Part shown: in pieces, positions 1 through 10,517 of the stretch
Numbering within the stretch: the first letter of the stretch is position 1
Layout: each line of letters starts with the position of its first letter
Assembly: GCA_037903355.1 (NCBI GenBank)
Contig: JBAJFE010000062.1
Location: 1,612,001 to 1,676,000, forward strand
Direction of reading: 5' to 3'
DNA length: 64,000 nucleotides
DNA from: Trichuris trichiura
Lineage: Eukaryota; Nematoda; Enoplea; Trichinellida; Trichuridae
Translations under genes and position numbers: made by a program
The notes under the pieces: generated by a model
Seen by the model: the letters and a program-made list of their open reading frames with translations, nothing else
The model's database searches: none
Told to the model about the DNA's origin: nothing

Positions 1-2149
1 TCAACCGTTACGCGCATAACGATGAAAATCTGCCCGACTGGTTTGTTGCCGACGAAAAAAAGCATTATCGAGCAAACCTGCCTGTGACAAAAGTTTGTTA
101 TCTTCGTTGGGCTGTTCTGTTTGGTGTTTTATTTAAATGTTTCTGTTTAATTTCAGGAGGCCGTCGAGCTGTACAAGCGACGTCAGATGGAAATTAACGC
201 CCGTCCAATTAAAAAGGTTGTCGAGGCAAAAATGAGAAAGAAGCGACGAGTAAAAAAAATAACGTTGTGAAGCATTTCCGCGCAAACAGCGAGTTTTTAA
301 GGCTGCAAAAAGAATGGAAAGAGTTAGAAAGAAAGCGGAAAGTCTGTTGGATAACGAAGGAATGCCAGATGTTGAAAAAAGAAAAGAATTAAAGAAGTAA
401 GCCTATTTCAATTACTAATAATCAGGTACATAAGGGTTCTGTAATTGACTCTGAGTGCTACTTTAAAAAGAACCGAAAGCTAAAATGACGTGAATTTGTC
501 ACTCATAATTGACTACGTCAAAACAATCTGCTTTTTCAAAATGCAGCGAAACTTTGTAGTCTCAACTCTGCTTGCCGAGCCTCCTTTCGAATAACGAAAA
601 ATTCCAAATACAGAAGGCTGATTGACTCACAGATGCCATGCTTACTATCAAACCTATTTGAAATGTTTGAATCCTAGAAACTTTGTAACGGGGGTTTATA
701 AGTTTTCATCATCACGACCTTTTTTTAATAAAATGGTGATTTGCATTTTTGGAGAATCAGTAGAACAAATACGCGAAATAAAAACTAAAGTTTGTATGCT
801 TGATTTGAAAAAAAATAATCAAAATTTACCGGATGTATCATTGCAATCCGAGTACGAAAGCACAACAAACTAACCATTCTACCTGATCGTATAGTAGATT
901 TTTTCTCGTCATTTGGGATAATTTGTGCAGGCAGTGCCTTTTAGAATTAAAAATAACACCAGCTCGAACCTAGCATGCTACAGAAAAATCGATTCTGTTT
1001 AAGGCGGGTTGACTTCACCGTTCTCTGCAAAATCGGGTAATCGAAAGTTCAAGTAGTGAAATTCTATTGTATAAATCGTTTGTTGAGGACGTGAGTTGTT
1101 TTTTACCGTAATTAACTTTAAAGCATTAAACACCCGTTAGGGAAAGCTACAACATTTGTGGGTTACCATTTTGTTTCTTCTTTCGGTCCATTAATCGAAT
1201 AAGGCACGCTTATGCTGTATCACCTTGAAAAACGATGATAACTTATTGCATGTCCACTGGTATGTGCGTAGGACTCAGTGAAGGGCTGCGCAGGTGACTG
1301 TTCTATGCAGGGGGATACTTTCAAAGGCTCACCGCCAGCCCCAAAAATAGCTTCATTTTCGGAGGCAGGTATAATACGGTGGTGCAAAAAATAAGTGAGT
1401 TTTTTATTACTTCAAAAAGTGCTTCCCATTTTAAATTGAGTTTTATTTATTTATTAATAGCTATTGTCAATCATAAAATAAGGCCTTAAACAATAATTCT
1501 TGCTCGTCAGTTTATTTTTTCCGTTCTGGGATGAATTAATAGCGAAACCATTCCGTACGTAAAACTACCGCGACACAAGTTGAAAAATTTTTTTTCAAAA
1601 ATCTTATAAGGCCATCGAACCTTCGTATCATACTCTTCACGGTACGCAAAAATATCTTTCCATTGGTGATGAAAGAACAAGCTCTACATTAACAGATAAA
1701 TCATTAGCCATTATTATAGGTAAAAGTCAGGACATCTGCCTTTAACGCTTATGTCGAACTTCGCATAATCAACGTCCTCGTTTTGTATAGATAAGGGCCC
1801 ATTCGTCAGCTATTCAAATGTTCATTCCTTCATTATACGTAGGCCTAAGGTGTTTATGAGATAATTCGGATTTTGATTGGCTAATTAACATGATAACGTT
1901 ACAAGAAGTGAGCAAGTAGTCTCTATACTCAGTTGCTTTACTTTCAGGCTGTACAAAGAGTGCAAAGAGAAGCGAAAGAAAGTGACGTACGTTGTTGCCA
2001 AGAAGGGACTTCTTGGCAAACGCGTAAGGCGCCCAGCGGGCGTTAAGGGACGCTTCAAGGTTGTCGACCCAAGAATGAAGAAAGACATTCGCAGCACAAA
2101 AGCGAAAGAAAGCCGACGATTAAAACGGCGTAAACAAAAAAGACGATAA
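1..2149 (+). CDS. FTSJ3: Spb1/FTSJ3-type pre-rRNA 2'-O-methyltransferase, C-terminal part (5' partial)
   Basis: Coding exons are <1-92, 157-249, 302-396 and 1948-2149. The phases join cleanly and the stop is TAA at 2147. The reading starts mid-gene, so the N-terminal methyltransferase domain lies outside the window. What is visible is the conserved Spb1 C-terminal domain: a [12 protein letters not shown] block, then [13 protein letters not shown], then [13 protein letters not shown], and finally [20 protein letters not shown] followed by a very basic tail. Family members act in the nucleolus on 60S pre-ribosomes, methylating 25S/28S rRNA and supporting processing. Two introns are 52-64 bp, but the last is about 1.55 kb. 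The gene is convergent with syntaxin-16, with stops about 165 bp apart. The family call rests on several colinear motifs, so I am confident. Confidence 0.9.
397..1947 (+). other. 1.55 kb intron of the FTSJ3-like gene
   Basis: The donor GTAAGC is at 397 and the acceptor TTTCAG ends at 1947. The intron is far longer than its neighbours. I see no convincing coding sequence, RNA gene or terminal inverted repeats inside it. The 83-codon open frame at 622-873 has no family resemblance and lies wholly within the intron. Confidence 0.6.
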
Positions 2150-2313
2150 AGGTTCATTTTTAGCTTTCGCTCTTTCAAAGTAAAAGAGTAAACGCGTACT
2201 CTTATGCGAAGTTGCTTTCCACGTAGAACCAAATGGTATAGGTGAACTTTCAACTATTTTACCAACGCAAGCAGACTGTCAACACAAGAAGCCAATTCCG
2301 ACGGCGCACCGCA

Positions 2314-5300
2314 TCAAGACTTTACGAAGATCATAAGAAAAATGAGAAAGACGCAAAGACCAAACAGAACAAAAATGACTATCAATTTTCGACTTTTTCT
2401 TTGGTACTTTTCGGCGCTTCTAATTGAAGTCAACGCTGCTCGCGTTTTTATGGACGACTGCTCGACATTGCAGTCGATCCGATCAAGTACGGCTCCTTGA
2501 TCAATTACAAAGCTGGCGAGATCTCGAAAAAGTTGATTGATTTCGCCAATGGACTTTGAGATTTGAGATATCTCGCGTTCTCGCTCCTTAACAAAAAGTG
2601 TGTTCTCTTCGAGCACTTGCAACTCTTTCATTGTAATTTCGCCCAGTTCGTCAGTTGCCTCGCCGCGCTCGAAGTCGGGCAGACAGGCGGCGCCGACGTT
2701 TTGAAACGGTTCGAAATACTTTTGATAGCTACTCTCTCTGGTTTGAATTTTGTGCAGATACTCGTTCTGGCATCGCTGGAATTCCGAAGTCAACTGTTGC
2801 AACAGTTGCACGTGAGCGACGACTACGTTGGAGCGAAAATTCTCCATTGTGCTCGAACTGCTGCTCGAACGAGTGACCAAGTGAAGCAGATTCTGCGCGT
2901 GGTTCAGCGTTCTCGTCACTTCGGCAGTGACCTGCTCAATTTTTTGCTCCTCGACAGAAACCTCGTCGCTAAAACTGGGACGCGATACGTGCTTTTGTTG
3001 CAGTTCTTTGAGCTCCTTGATTTGGCGGCGCACTTTTGTAGCCTCGAACCTGAAAATCGCATAGCTGCTACTTCACAATATAACAGCGCAAGGAAAAAAC
3101 AAACGAGTATAAAACTTTGGATTTACTCGTCTCGAGTTTTTTTAAAAAAGCTACGTATTTAACAACAAAAGGCAAAGGCGAGTCTTTTTAATACAAGAAG
3201 CGGCGGGCATATCGCCCTTAATTGCTAGTTTTGCTCAACATTTGCGCGTACGCACGAAAAGAGATTTAGTCTATGACCTTAAGCATCAACAGACGGCTTA
3301 AAATGGATTATGAAACAACTAATTTACGGCCTGAATGGAAAACTCGTTGAAATACAGTAGAACCTCCGTAAGTTGACCACCCAAGGGACCGGAGAAAACT
3401 GGTCAACATAGGAAGTGGCCAATATATTGGAACTGTGGGTATAACTGGCTCGGCTGAACAGATTAGCATCTGTATGCGTTTTATCCTATTGCAGAGCATC
3501 AATTGGAGGTCTATTAAACGGTGAGATGCATAAAAATAACACTGTAAAATCATGCATAAGCTTTTTAGGGGCTACACTGCTTGCTGAAAAAGGTATCAAT
3601 TCTAGTCTGGTGCTTCTTCATACTGCAAACATAAGCACCAAGGGCGGTCTCCGCGATAGCTACCGCGCTCAGCATCTTTGGACATTTTTCAGCAGCAAAA
3701 CACTTCAGCTGCGCTAACACCCGCCCGACGTCCTCTTCCTTCAGCTTCTGTACCATTTCCGTCTCATTTTCACTTTCCTCCTCTACGTCGTCTTCTGGGC
3801 TCAGTCCCGCTTCGGCTAGTATACACTAAAAGATTGCTTGTGGGTCGGGTTCGGTAGAAGTGGCCAATTCATCATCCATTGAAACGAAATCTTCGAAGTT
3901 TACTCCTTCAATCTCTACTTCGGGAGTGGTGGGACTATCAGGCCGGAGCTCGACATGATCCTCTTCGTCTCTGACGAATCCAGCTCTCCTGAAGCATTTC
4001 CGTATTGCCTCCGGTTGAACCACAGCGTCCAAAGCATTAATGGACGATGCAATCAAAGTCGCTCCCGCAAATGAGCTGGTGTGTTCTGCTATGCCAACGA
4101 TCCACCGCAGAAGCTGGATCCGGTATTTCGCCTTAAATGTCTTAATTACTCCTTGATCTAAAGGCTGGATCTTTGAGGTAGTGTTTGGGGGCAGGAATTT
4201 TAACGTGACATTTGTGAGGTCTTTCACGTGCGGATGGCTCGGGCAGTTGTCTACTACCAATAAGATGGAACGTTTCACTCGCTTCATCTGTCCGTCGACA
4301 CTTCTTACCCACTCTTCGAATATGGCGGCTGTCATCTAGGCGGATTTATTTGATCTCCAAGTGGCAGGGAGGTCATCAGGCTTCAAGTTCTTAAAAGCTC
4401 GGGGTTTCGTTGACTTACCAATGACCAATGGCTTCAACTTCTCTCCAGTTGCGCTAGCGCAAAGAAGCACAGTGAAGCGTTCTTTGGAGAGCTTCCCGCT
4501 TTTGCATTTATCGCCTTTTAGTACAAGACTTCTATCAGGCATAGCTTCTAAGAACAAGCCGCATTCATTAGCATTGAATATGTCTTCTTCCTTAAAGCCA
4601 CTGGCGAAATGACGAAATTTCAAGATGAAGTCTTCCAAGACCTCGACGGGAACTTCGCTAGATTCGCCGCATAAGATTTTCTGAGAAATCTGATAACGGA
4701 GCTTGAACTTTGCCAGCCAACCGTTTGATGCTTGGAAACCTGTGAAACCGAATTAGCAATTTCCTGGATCATTGGGCCACAGATGCGTGCATTAGCTGCT
4801 CTCATTTGCTTAAACCAATGTAACGCTGCTTCATTGACTTGGTCCAGGGAGGTTCTCCTTTTTCTTCGCTGCGCGTCTCCGCTTTCCTTCTCATATCTTT
4901 CCAAGTACTCACGTTTACGTCTCTGGATGTTGCCAACGGTAGTCTTGCTCACATGAAACCGTTCTGCTGTCTTCCTTTGACTGTTAGTTTCGAGAAAGCG
5001 GATAAGATCCACTTTTTCCTTCAGTGCCAACTCTCTCGATTCTTTCCATTTGGCCATAATGCAAACTGCAACCAGCTTGGTAGCTACTGCTGCGTCTATT
5101 ACTGCGTAAGTCGGGCTATCTTTACTCGCGAAGACACGTTAAGGAAACCTTCCGCACACCTATAGCAAAGCGAATGAATAGAACTGAGCTCGACGCGAAC
5201 GAGTTCAAGTAGGCTCGATTTGTCATATTTCCCTCAATGGGCGAATGCTGCCAACGCGTAGGTGGGAGCTTATGTACTTGAGGAAACGCGCAAGCTGTGC

Positions 5301-5961
5301 CGGCAAGCATAAAAGAAGCATCGTCAAAGCGACAGAATCGGTTCTGTAATCAGGAATCTCCAATGTAGGCTAATGAAAAACTTCGCTACGTTGAGTAACA
5401 GCACATTGAGGCAATGATGGTTAAGTGGCCAATTTACAGAGTGCAAGTTAGCATTGCGTGCATATACCATGTCACGGCTAAAACGGTCAACTTCCCACTT
5501 ACGGTGGTGGTCGACGTATAGAGGTTGTCATTGCGCTTATTAACGTGCTGACCAACCAACTGGTCAAAATTCGGTCAACTTAGGAGGTGGTCAACTTCGG
5601 AGGTTCTACTGTACTAACTAAAGAGTAACGTCCAAATGTCTGCAACGCTTGGGGATATTTTTACGATGAAAAAGCAATGAGGATTTCAATCCGACCAAAT
5701 AGGTACGTGTGGTAAAAAAGCTTACTGTATTTCGTCAATGACGTGAACCCATTCCGGCGGTATTCGCTCGTCCGTTCGGGAAACAGCATTTTCCGAGTCA
5801 AAGTCGTGCAAAGGTATTAGCGTCATTCGATCTTCGGATCTTTGGTTATTTTCTTCGGCGAAAAGATGCCTATTCTGCAACGCACCATTGCGAAGCATTA
5901 TGTACACGTCGGTTAGGCTGCGCAGGGCGCCTAACGACGAAGGAGCAGTCGACGTAACCAT
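2314..5961 (-). CDS. STX16: Syntaxin-16 (Qa-SNARE), two coding exons
   Basis: Coding exons are 5961-5726 and 3049-2314 on the minus strand. The intron is 5725-3050, donor GTAAGC and acceptor TTTCAG, and the split codon CA|G restores Gln. The product is 323 aa, close to the vertebrate length of about 325. Exon 1 gives the start MVTS, a LTDVYIMLRN segment and the DDRMALV-like region (DRMTLIPL), ending in EWVHVIDEIQ. Exon 2 gives the Habc bundle, then a SNARE motif with EREREISQISKSIGEIN and IDQGAVLDRIDCNVEQS, where the Q is the expected zero-layer glutamine. A C-terminal membrane anchor of about 21 hydrophobic residues ends FVKS. Syntaxin-16 drives endosome to trans-Golgi fusion. The intron carries a whole Tigger-like element on the same strand. 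The start ATG is 506 bp from the divergent THAP gene. Confidence 0.93.
3355..5611 (-). mobile_element. Tigger/pogo-like DNA transposon 1, complete ends, dead transposase
   Basis: The element is 2,257 bp. It starts CAGTAGAACCTCCG at 3355 and ends with the inverted copy at 5611. It is flanked by TA on both sides (3353-3354 and 5612-5613), as expected for pogo-type transposition. Several subterminal GGTCAACT/AGTTGACC motifs repeat near both ends, which could be transposase-binding sites. It lies entirely inside the syntaxin-16 intron, with its transposase on the same strand as the host gene. The inverted repeats differ by small substitutions or indels, so this is not a fresh copy. Confidence 0.9.
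3565..5057 (-). pseudogene. Pogo/Tigger DDE_1 transposase pseudogene
   Basis: The frame opens at ATG 5057 with an N-terminal HTH (KTAERFHVSKTTVGNIQRRK) and a second CENP-B-like HTH. The reading frame shifts at about 4735-4750, continues to an in-frame TAG at 4336-4338, resumes, meets another TAG at 3826-3828, and finishes near 3565 with the Tigger-type tail TRIDTFFSKQ. The second and third catalytic acidic residues are visible in VVDNCPSHP and IQPLDQGVI, 30 residues apart (DD30D). The first catalytic Asp is replaced by Asn in NANECGLF, codon AAT at 4569-4567 on the minus strand. One frameshift, two stops and a lost catalytic Asp mean it cannot work. Confidence 0.9.
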
Positions 5962-6467
5962 TGCGATTCTAGCTTTCTCTGCTTTACTACAATGGACGCA
6001 ACAAACAAAATGTCAACCCGTAACAAACACCGCTAGCACTGACAGAGCAAATCATTAAAAACAGTAAGAGGGGAATGCAGGTACGAACATTCGTAAACAT
6101 TGCGTTAAAACGTAGCGTGAAAAGAGTAGAACAAACGCAGCTTCTACAACGCAGCATCTGCAACGCCAAACTGCCTGTTGTCGCTTCATGTAATAAGGTT
6201 AAGCAAGAAGACACGTGGAACTTTACTAAGCACGTCAGCATTGACGAGGTAGGCTGCTTCGATCGATGGCGTTCTTGTTGCCCATTGGTCAGCTTCTACC
6301 AGCCAGCCGAAGTCTCCAAGCGCATTTCAACCGAACTTGAACACTGCTACTTACTGTTGCTCTTCCGCTGCCAAGCATCGTAAACTTGAGCGTTCCATTT
6401 CTTTTATAATTTGAATAGTGCAGATTCGGGCAAGTTGCGTAACCGCGACAAAATCACACTCTCAGCG
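5962..6467. other. Divergent intergenic region between STX16 and the THAP gene
   Basis: These 506 bp separate two start codons that point away from each other, so they should hold both promoters and 5' UTRs. I see no clear TATA box. The open frame at 6075-6383 shows no family motif, so I do not call it a gene. Confidence 0.5.
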
Positions 6468-8988
6468 ATGAGTTCGCATTCCTGCGTCGTCAAGGGCTGC
6501 CCGAAAGTTGAATCGGGCGGTTATCTGTTCGCTTTTCCCAAGCAGGAGGATCAACGAAAACAATGGCTACAACTGCTTCAGCTGACCGAAGAGGAGATTG
6601 GCAGTAATGGATACGTCTGCGGACGTCATTTCAACAAGAAGCACTTATTTCGCCAAACCAACGGCACCATTGCAATACACTTGGAAGCAATTCCCGAACC
6701 GGTGTTTCACAGCGAACGTGGCTCCAACAGGTACGCTTAGTTGGAAATTCATCCGGCATAGTGCTGTTTAAAGCATTTTTAAAATTCGAGCTCATTTTTC
6801 GGGATTAGCCTATCTCAACTTTACGTCCATATTTCTCGTCTGGTGGCAAGCAGATCTTTTAGTTGAAGCAATTCTACATTTTAAAAAGCCACTGACAAGC
6901 TTACGCCAGCGTTCTACCGCGGCGAATGCAAATTATTCTAGCTTACACATCATCTTATCGTATACATCGTTTTTTTTTGGGGAAGCTTATAGAGTTTGTA
7001 ACAATTCACAAGTGTGTGATGCTTTCATGTTACTAAGAGTATTTGATCGTAGGCTGCATCCGTTAGGCTTAGGTTTAGGCTTAACCTTGTCTGTAATAAA
7101 ATGTAGTTCGATAAAACATCTGCTTTCCAACATCCTGCTTGCACCCTGAAGGCTACTTAGACTTGTAGAAGTTGCGAAACCAATAGCTTCCCTGAAAGGG
7201 CAGACATTAGGCATAAGGATGGCGACGAAGACTGTTTAGTCTTGGCGTTTTTGAACGCCCGCTTCGTCTTACAATTAACGCCTTAAGCAATCAGACTAAC
7301 TTGAAAATACTGAAAAAGAAACTTTCGACCTACAACCTTAGATCGTCAACAGTATCTTCGAGTGGCCAACAGCCGGTTGATTTTCTGGAAGGATTAGATC
7401 GACTTGCCGATTCGGTGGAAAGAAAGCGAAGACAAACGACGGAATCCACGCAAAGCTCTGGTGCGTTTGTTCGGCGAACAATCGTAAAGTGCCTTAGCGA
7501 GTTGTTACGCGCCAACTGCTTGCAGCATTCAAGCAGGCAAGAAAGGACATTTTGGAATCAGTGCTTCGTCAGCTTCTTCCAAAGGGCAGCGACAACAAGC
7601 AGAGTAAACATGGTCAACCGGCCGACCAGCAAGAAGCGAGTGCCAACTCAGCAATCGACTCCAATGAGCCTAAGGCTCGCTCTTCAGGGCGAAATAGACG
7701 ACGGCCCGCGGTGCATAGGTCGGTGTAGAGCTTTTCTTCATTCTCGTATTTAGCAACGTCTACAAACAGAGAGAAGTTACTAAGTCAGGAAACTGAAAAT
7801 GGTGAATTATTGACTCGCAGCTACCAACCCAACAGTACGTGTATTATTTTTCCCAACTTGGCCTCGCTACACTGCTTTTCAGAATCGTCGAAAAAGTCAA
7901 TGGCAACTCGATCTGCAAACTTGAAAGCAGCTAAGGGGAAATACCACGTGGTAAACGGAGCAGCAGGTCGTTACGCAAAAACGATTACATGTAAGTAACT
8001 TTTTTCCCTCATTTAGAATCGTCAATCAATAATGACACGACGAAAAACAATGGTAGGTTACGTTTACGTTAATTAATTGAGCGAGCATGTTGGCCGCTTA
8101 ACGTAAATTATAGACTGCCAAGAGTGCGCAAACGGCTTTCGAGCCATGGAATCGCACGTTAAGCGCCTTGATTCGAAGCTGGACGCCATTTTGGCCCTTT
8201 TGGAAACCCTGAAGGGACCCTCTGCCGAGAGAGTTGCGGATTCGACCCTCAAAAGTCTGCCAAAGAGACGAGCTAAAATCCCGAAGCTAAAAGACATAAA
8301 GACTTTTGCAAGACCGAGTATATCGTTACGTCGACCGGACAAGCAAACCGCCGTCGAGCCGAAAATGAGGGAAGTATTTTCGCCGCCAAAACCAGTTGAA
8401 ATCAGCCGAAGCATACGATCCACCAAGGTCGTCAAGACCGAAGCGTCTTCGGGCGGCCACGCGCAGAAAGTAGACTTGATTATTTATGTAACTTTTTTTT
8501 TTGAAAAGAAGTACACCAGTTTCCTTTTCATCAGTCAGACTTGGACATGGCAATGGGAAAGGCGGTTTTGATGTTTCTTGGACGCGGTTTTTCGACCTAT
8601 CACCTGCGAAAATTTGGTCCCAGCGTTCTCTCCGACGTATCTCCAGTAGTGGTGCGCCTTTTGCATGACCTTGTCGTTCGCTTGGGCAAAGCTCTTTAAT
8701 TGTTGGAAGTTGCAGCTGAACGCCTGTATTGAGCAGCTTACGAACGAAGGTTTGCTGAAATCGTTGGGCCAACTGGAATTGCGTTTTCCAAATGTGAATA
8801 GCAAAACGCAGGTGAACCTTGAAGTGTTCAAAAAGTCTCCGCCAACGGTGGTCGTATCCCAGCAACTGGCTCCGTACGGCCTAACAAGGGAAGCCTACGC
8901 CGCAGCATTCTTTGGTCGACATCATTCCAAGCTGAAGCAGATAAACGTACTTTGCGATAAGGACGAAAGCTCGTCAACGTCCGCATGA
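6468..8988 (+). CDS. THAP-domain zinc-finger protein, about eight exons
   Basis: Exon 1 (6468-6730) encodes a full THAP domain: C6-X4-C11, a central W33, C51-X2-H54 and the terminal AIPEPVF box, which corresponds to the AVPTIF-type motif. THAP domains bind DNA through this C2CH zinc fold. Phase-compatible downstream exons are 7288-7460, 7526-about 7722, about 7774-7834, 7883-7990, 8114-about 8487 (or 8469), 8535-8651 and 8716-8988, giving about 500-521 aa. After the THAP domain comes a Ser/Lys-rich linker, a CQEC pair, a probable short coiled coil (MESHVKRLDSKLDAILALL) and a C-terminal region I do not recognise. The start is the first ATG that places the finger at the N-terminus. The 7722/7774 junction is the weakest: its acceptor has a poor pyrimidine tract. 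The later exons could instead be a second gene. Confidence 0.7.
6731..7287 (+). other. Intron 1 of the THAP gene, with telomere-like motif
   Basis: This 557 bp intron has donor GTACGC and acceptor TTAAG. At 7063-7086 it contains four consecutive 6-mers, TTAGGC TTAGGT TTAGGC TTAACC, which resemble the nematode telomere unit TTAGGC. No coding exon is evident inside. Confidence 0.5.
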
Positions 8989-9661
8989 CAAAAAAAATAA
9001 TTGAACCTCCCCGTTGACGTTCTCATAACGTAAAATAGTCTTCAGGCAGTTCGTGCTGTGAGCGGCTATAGCTTTAACGCGTAGTGTTCTACTGATTGAA
9101 AATTTTTATACTCAAATACAACGTGCAAAAGTCGTACAATGAATAGAAAAAATTTGGAATAAAATTTGGTCACCGTTTGGCTAAACGGTACCTTTCTGAA
9201 CCACCTTCCGTCGAGCATCATTTTAAACGTTATCTGTTTTGAATTTCGATCAATAACGTGTGCATCCAGCTTTCTCGTTATAGGCACTTGCTAGCACCTT
9301 ATCGTCGTAACCGCATTTTAATCTGCCCTTTTGCGCACGGTGGCTGTCAACTGTGCAGCTGCTTATTGAATATTCAATGAACGCAGTTGCGCAACGCGGG
9401 CAATTCACTATTTTTACGTCGCTCCTTTAACTTCAGACTTCCGAGCGTTTTGAGCTATTTTTTCTTTTGTGTTGGCGTCTTTTACGCTAAATCAGCCACA
9501 CTTACCTTTACTGCCCAACATTTAGTCTATCAACAATAATATAAACCAGTTCGCCAGTCGTCAAAAGGTGTCGTTTGACGTTATCAACTCGCTTCGGGAA
9601 ACTGGTTTTGAAACCTTTATTTACCTGATCGGTTTAAGGCGAAAGCGCAGCGCTGCTGCCA
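8989..9661. other. No recognisable gene
   Basis: Downstream of the THAP gene stop I see only AT-rich sequence with short runs of open frame. Open codons at about 9547-9631 could be an exon, but I could not connect them in phase to anything. Confidence 0.4.
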
Positions 9662-9835
9662 ATGCTGATAAGCCTGATAAGAGAAGCTAAGAATGCGAAA
9701 GTTAGAGTTCTTGACGCGAAGGAGAAGAAAGAAGTCATATGCCGCAACTACTTGGATATATGGCAAGAAGGAATCTTCAGGTCGGCGGCGGGACCCAAAA
9801 TAAGGTTTACACCGCGTAAAAGATATGTATATTAA
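9662..9835 (+). CDS. Short exon-like frame, unrecognised
   Basis: ATG at 9662 opens 57 codons ending TAA at 9833. The composition looks coding: a helical charged stretch (REAKNAKVRVLDAKEKKEV), then CRNYLDIWQEGIF and a basic tail. An AG at 9681 could be a splice acceptor, so this may be the last exon of a gene whose other exons I cannot place. I do not recognise the family. It could equally be chance. Confidence 0.25.
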   Translation: MLISLIREAKNAKVRVLDAKEKKEVICRNYLDIWQEGIFRSAAGPKIRFTPRKRYVY

Positions 9836-9982
9836 AAAAATATTACCGGCTCTGAAAGTGGAGTGTTTTAGAAAAAAATGCCCAATAAAATTCGTGCCCG
9901 TACGAGAGCGAAATTGGCGGGAAGCTTTTAAAAACCTTTCAAAAAAGGGGCACGCACTGGTTTTATGTAGCAAAATGTTAAC

Positions 9983-10183
9983 ATGGCGTTGCTCAGCTTC
10001 CCGCGCTTACCAGGAATAAAGATAAAAGACATTTGCCACTCTTCTAGCAACAAAAGGCGCCGGCCATTGCAGTCTTATTTACGGGATGTTTTTATCAGTG
10101 TTCCACACCTGGAAGGTCAAGGATCACCATTCATCGTTCTGCCGGACGAAGACTTAATGCATATGGCGATCAAAAGTCGATAA
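9983..10183 (+). CDS. Hypothetical 66-residue frame
   Basis: ATG at 9983 (MALLSFPRLPGIKIKD) leads to a TAA after about 66 residues rich in basic and polar residues, with SSNKRRRPLQSYLRDVF in the middle. It overlaps another frame that stays open from 9825. No signal peptide or motif is visible. It might be an exon of the same unresolved locus as 9662-9835. Confidence 0.2.
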   Translation: MALLSFPRLPGIKIKDICHSSSNKRRRPLQSYLRDVFISVPHLEGQGSPFIVLPDEDLMHMAIKSR

Positions 10184-10283
10184 ACATTCAATTAGTATCT
10201 CTGCACGTCTTGGCAGAAACCATTTGACAAAAGAATCAATCATTTTCTATGTCAAGACATCGTATGCGTGAAAAGTGCTCGCG

Positions 10284-10517
10284 ATGATTCGAGCTGCTGT
10301 TGATACCGACCTCAATCTCAGCGTCGTGGACTGCTGGAAGTCAAACACCATTGCGCATGCGATAATAGTTATGAAGAAAGCAATGTACAAGTCAGTGGAC
10401 GCGGAAAAATTCCGTAAACAGTCATATTAAGATAGCATGCGGGGTTCGTCATACCGAAAGGTGCTTACGCATGAGCAGTTTGAAAAGCTAGCTAATTCTT
10501 CCGAAGAGGAAAAGTAA
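10284..10517 (+). pseudogene. Broken coding-like frame with one internal stop
   Basis: Frame from ATG 10284 (MIRAAVDTDLNLSVVDCWKS) runs to TAA at 10428-10430. The same frame then stays open to TAA at 10515 with coding-like content (SYRKVLTHEQFEKLANSSEEEK without the first residues). A single stop separating two plausible halves suggests a decayed gene or transposase tail. I considered a CENP-B/Tigger C-terminus because of the VVDCW segment, but the match is too weak to assert. Two exons with a tiny intron is less likely. Confidence 0.25.

Noticed and set aside
2563..3162. 199-codon plus-strand open frame
   Set aside because: It is antisense to the syntaxin-16 exon 2, which has clear family motifs in its own frame. 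The plus-strand frame is a shadow.
6075..6383. 102-codon frame between STX16 and the THAP gene
   Set aside because: No motif, lies in a divergent promoter interval, and has no supporting splice sites. Probably 5' UTR or chance.
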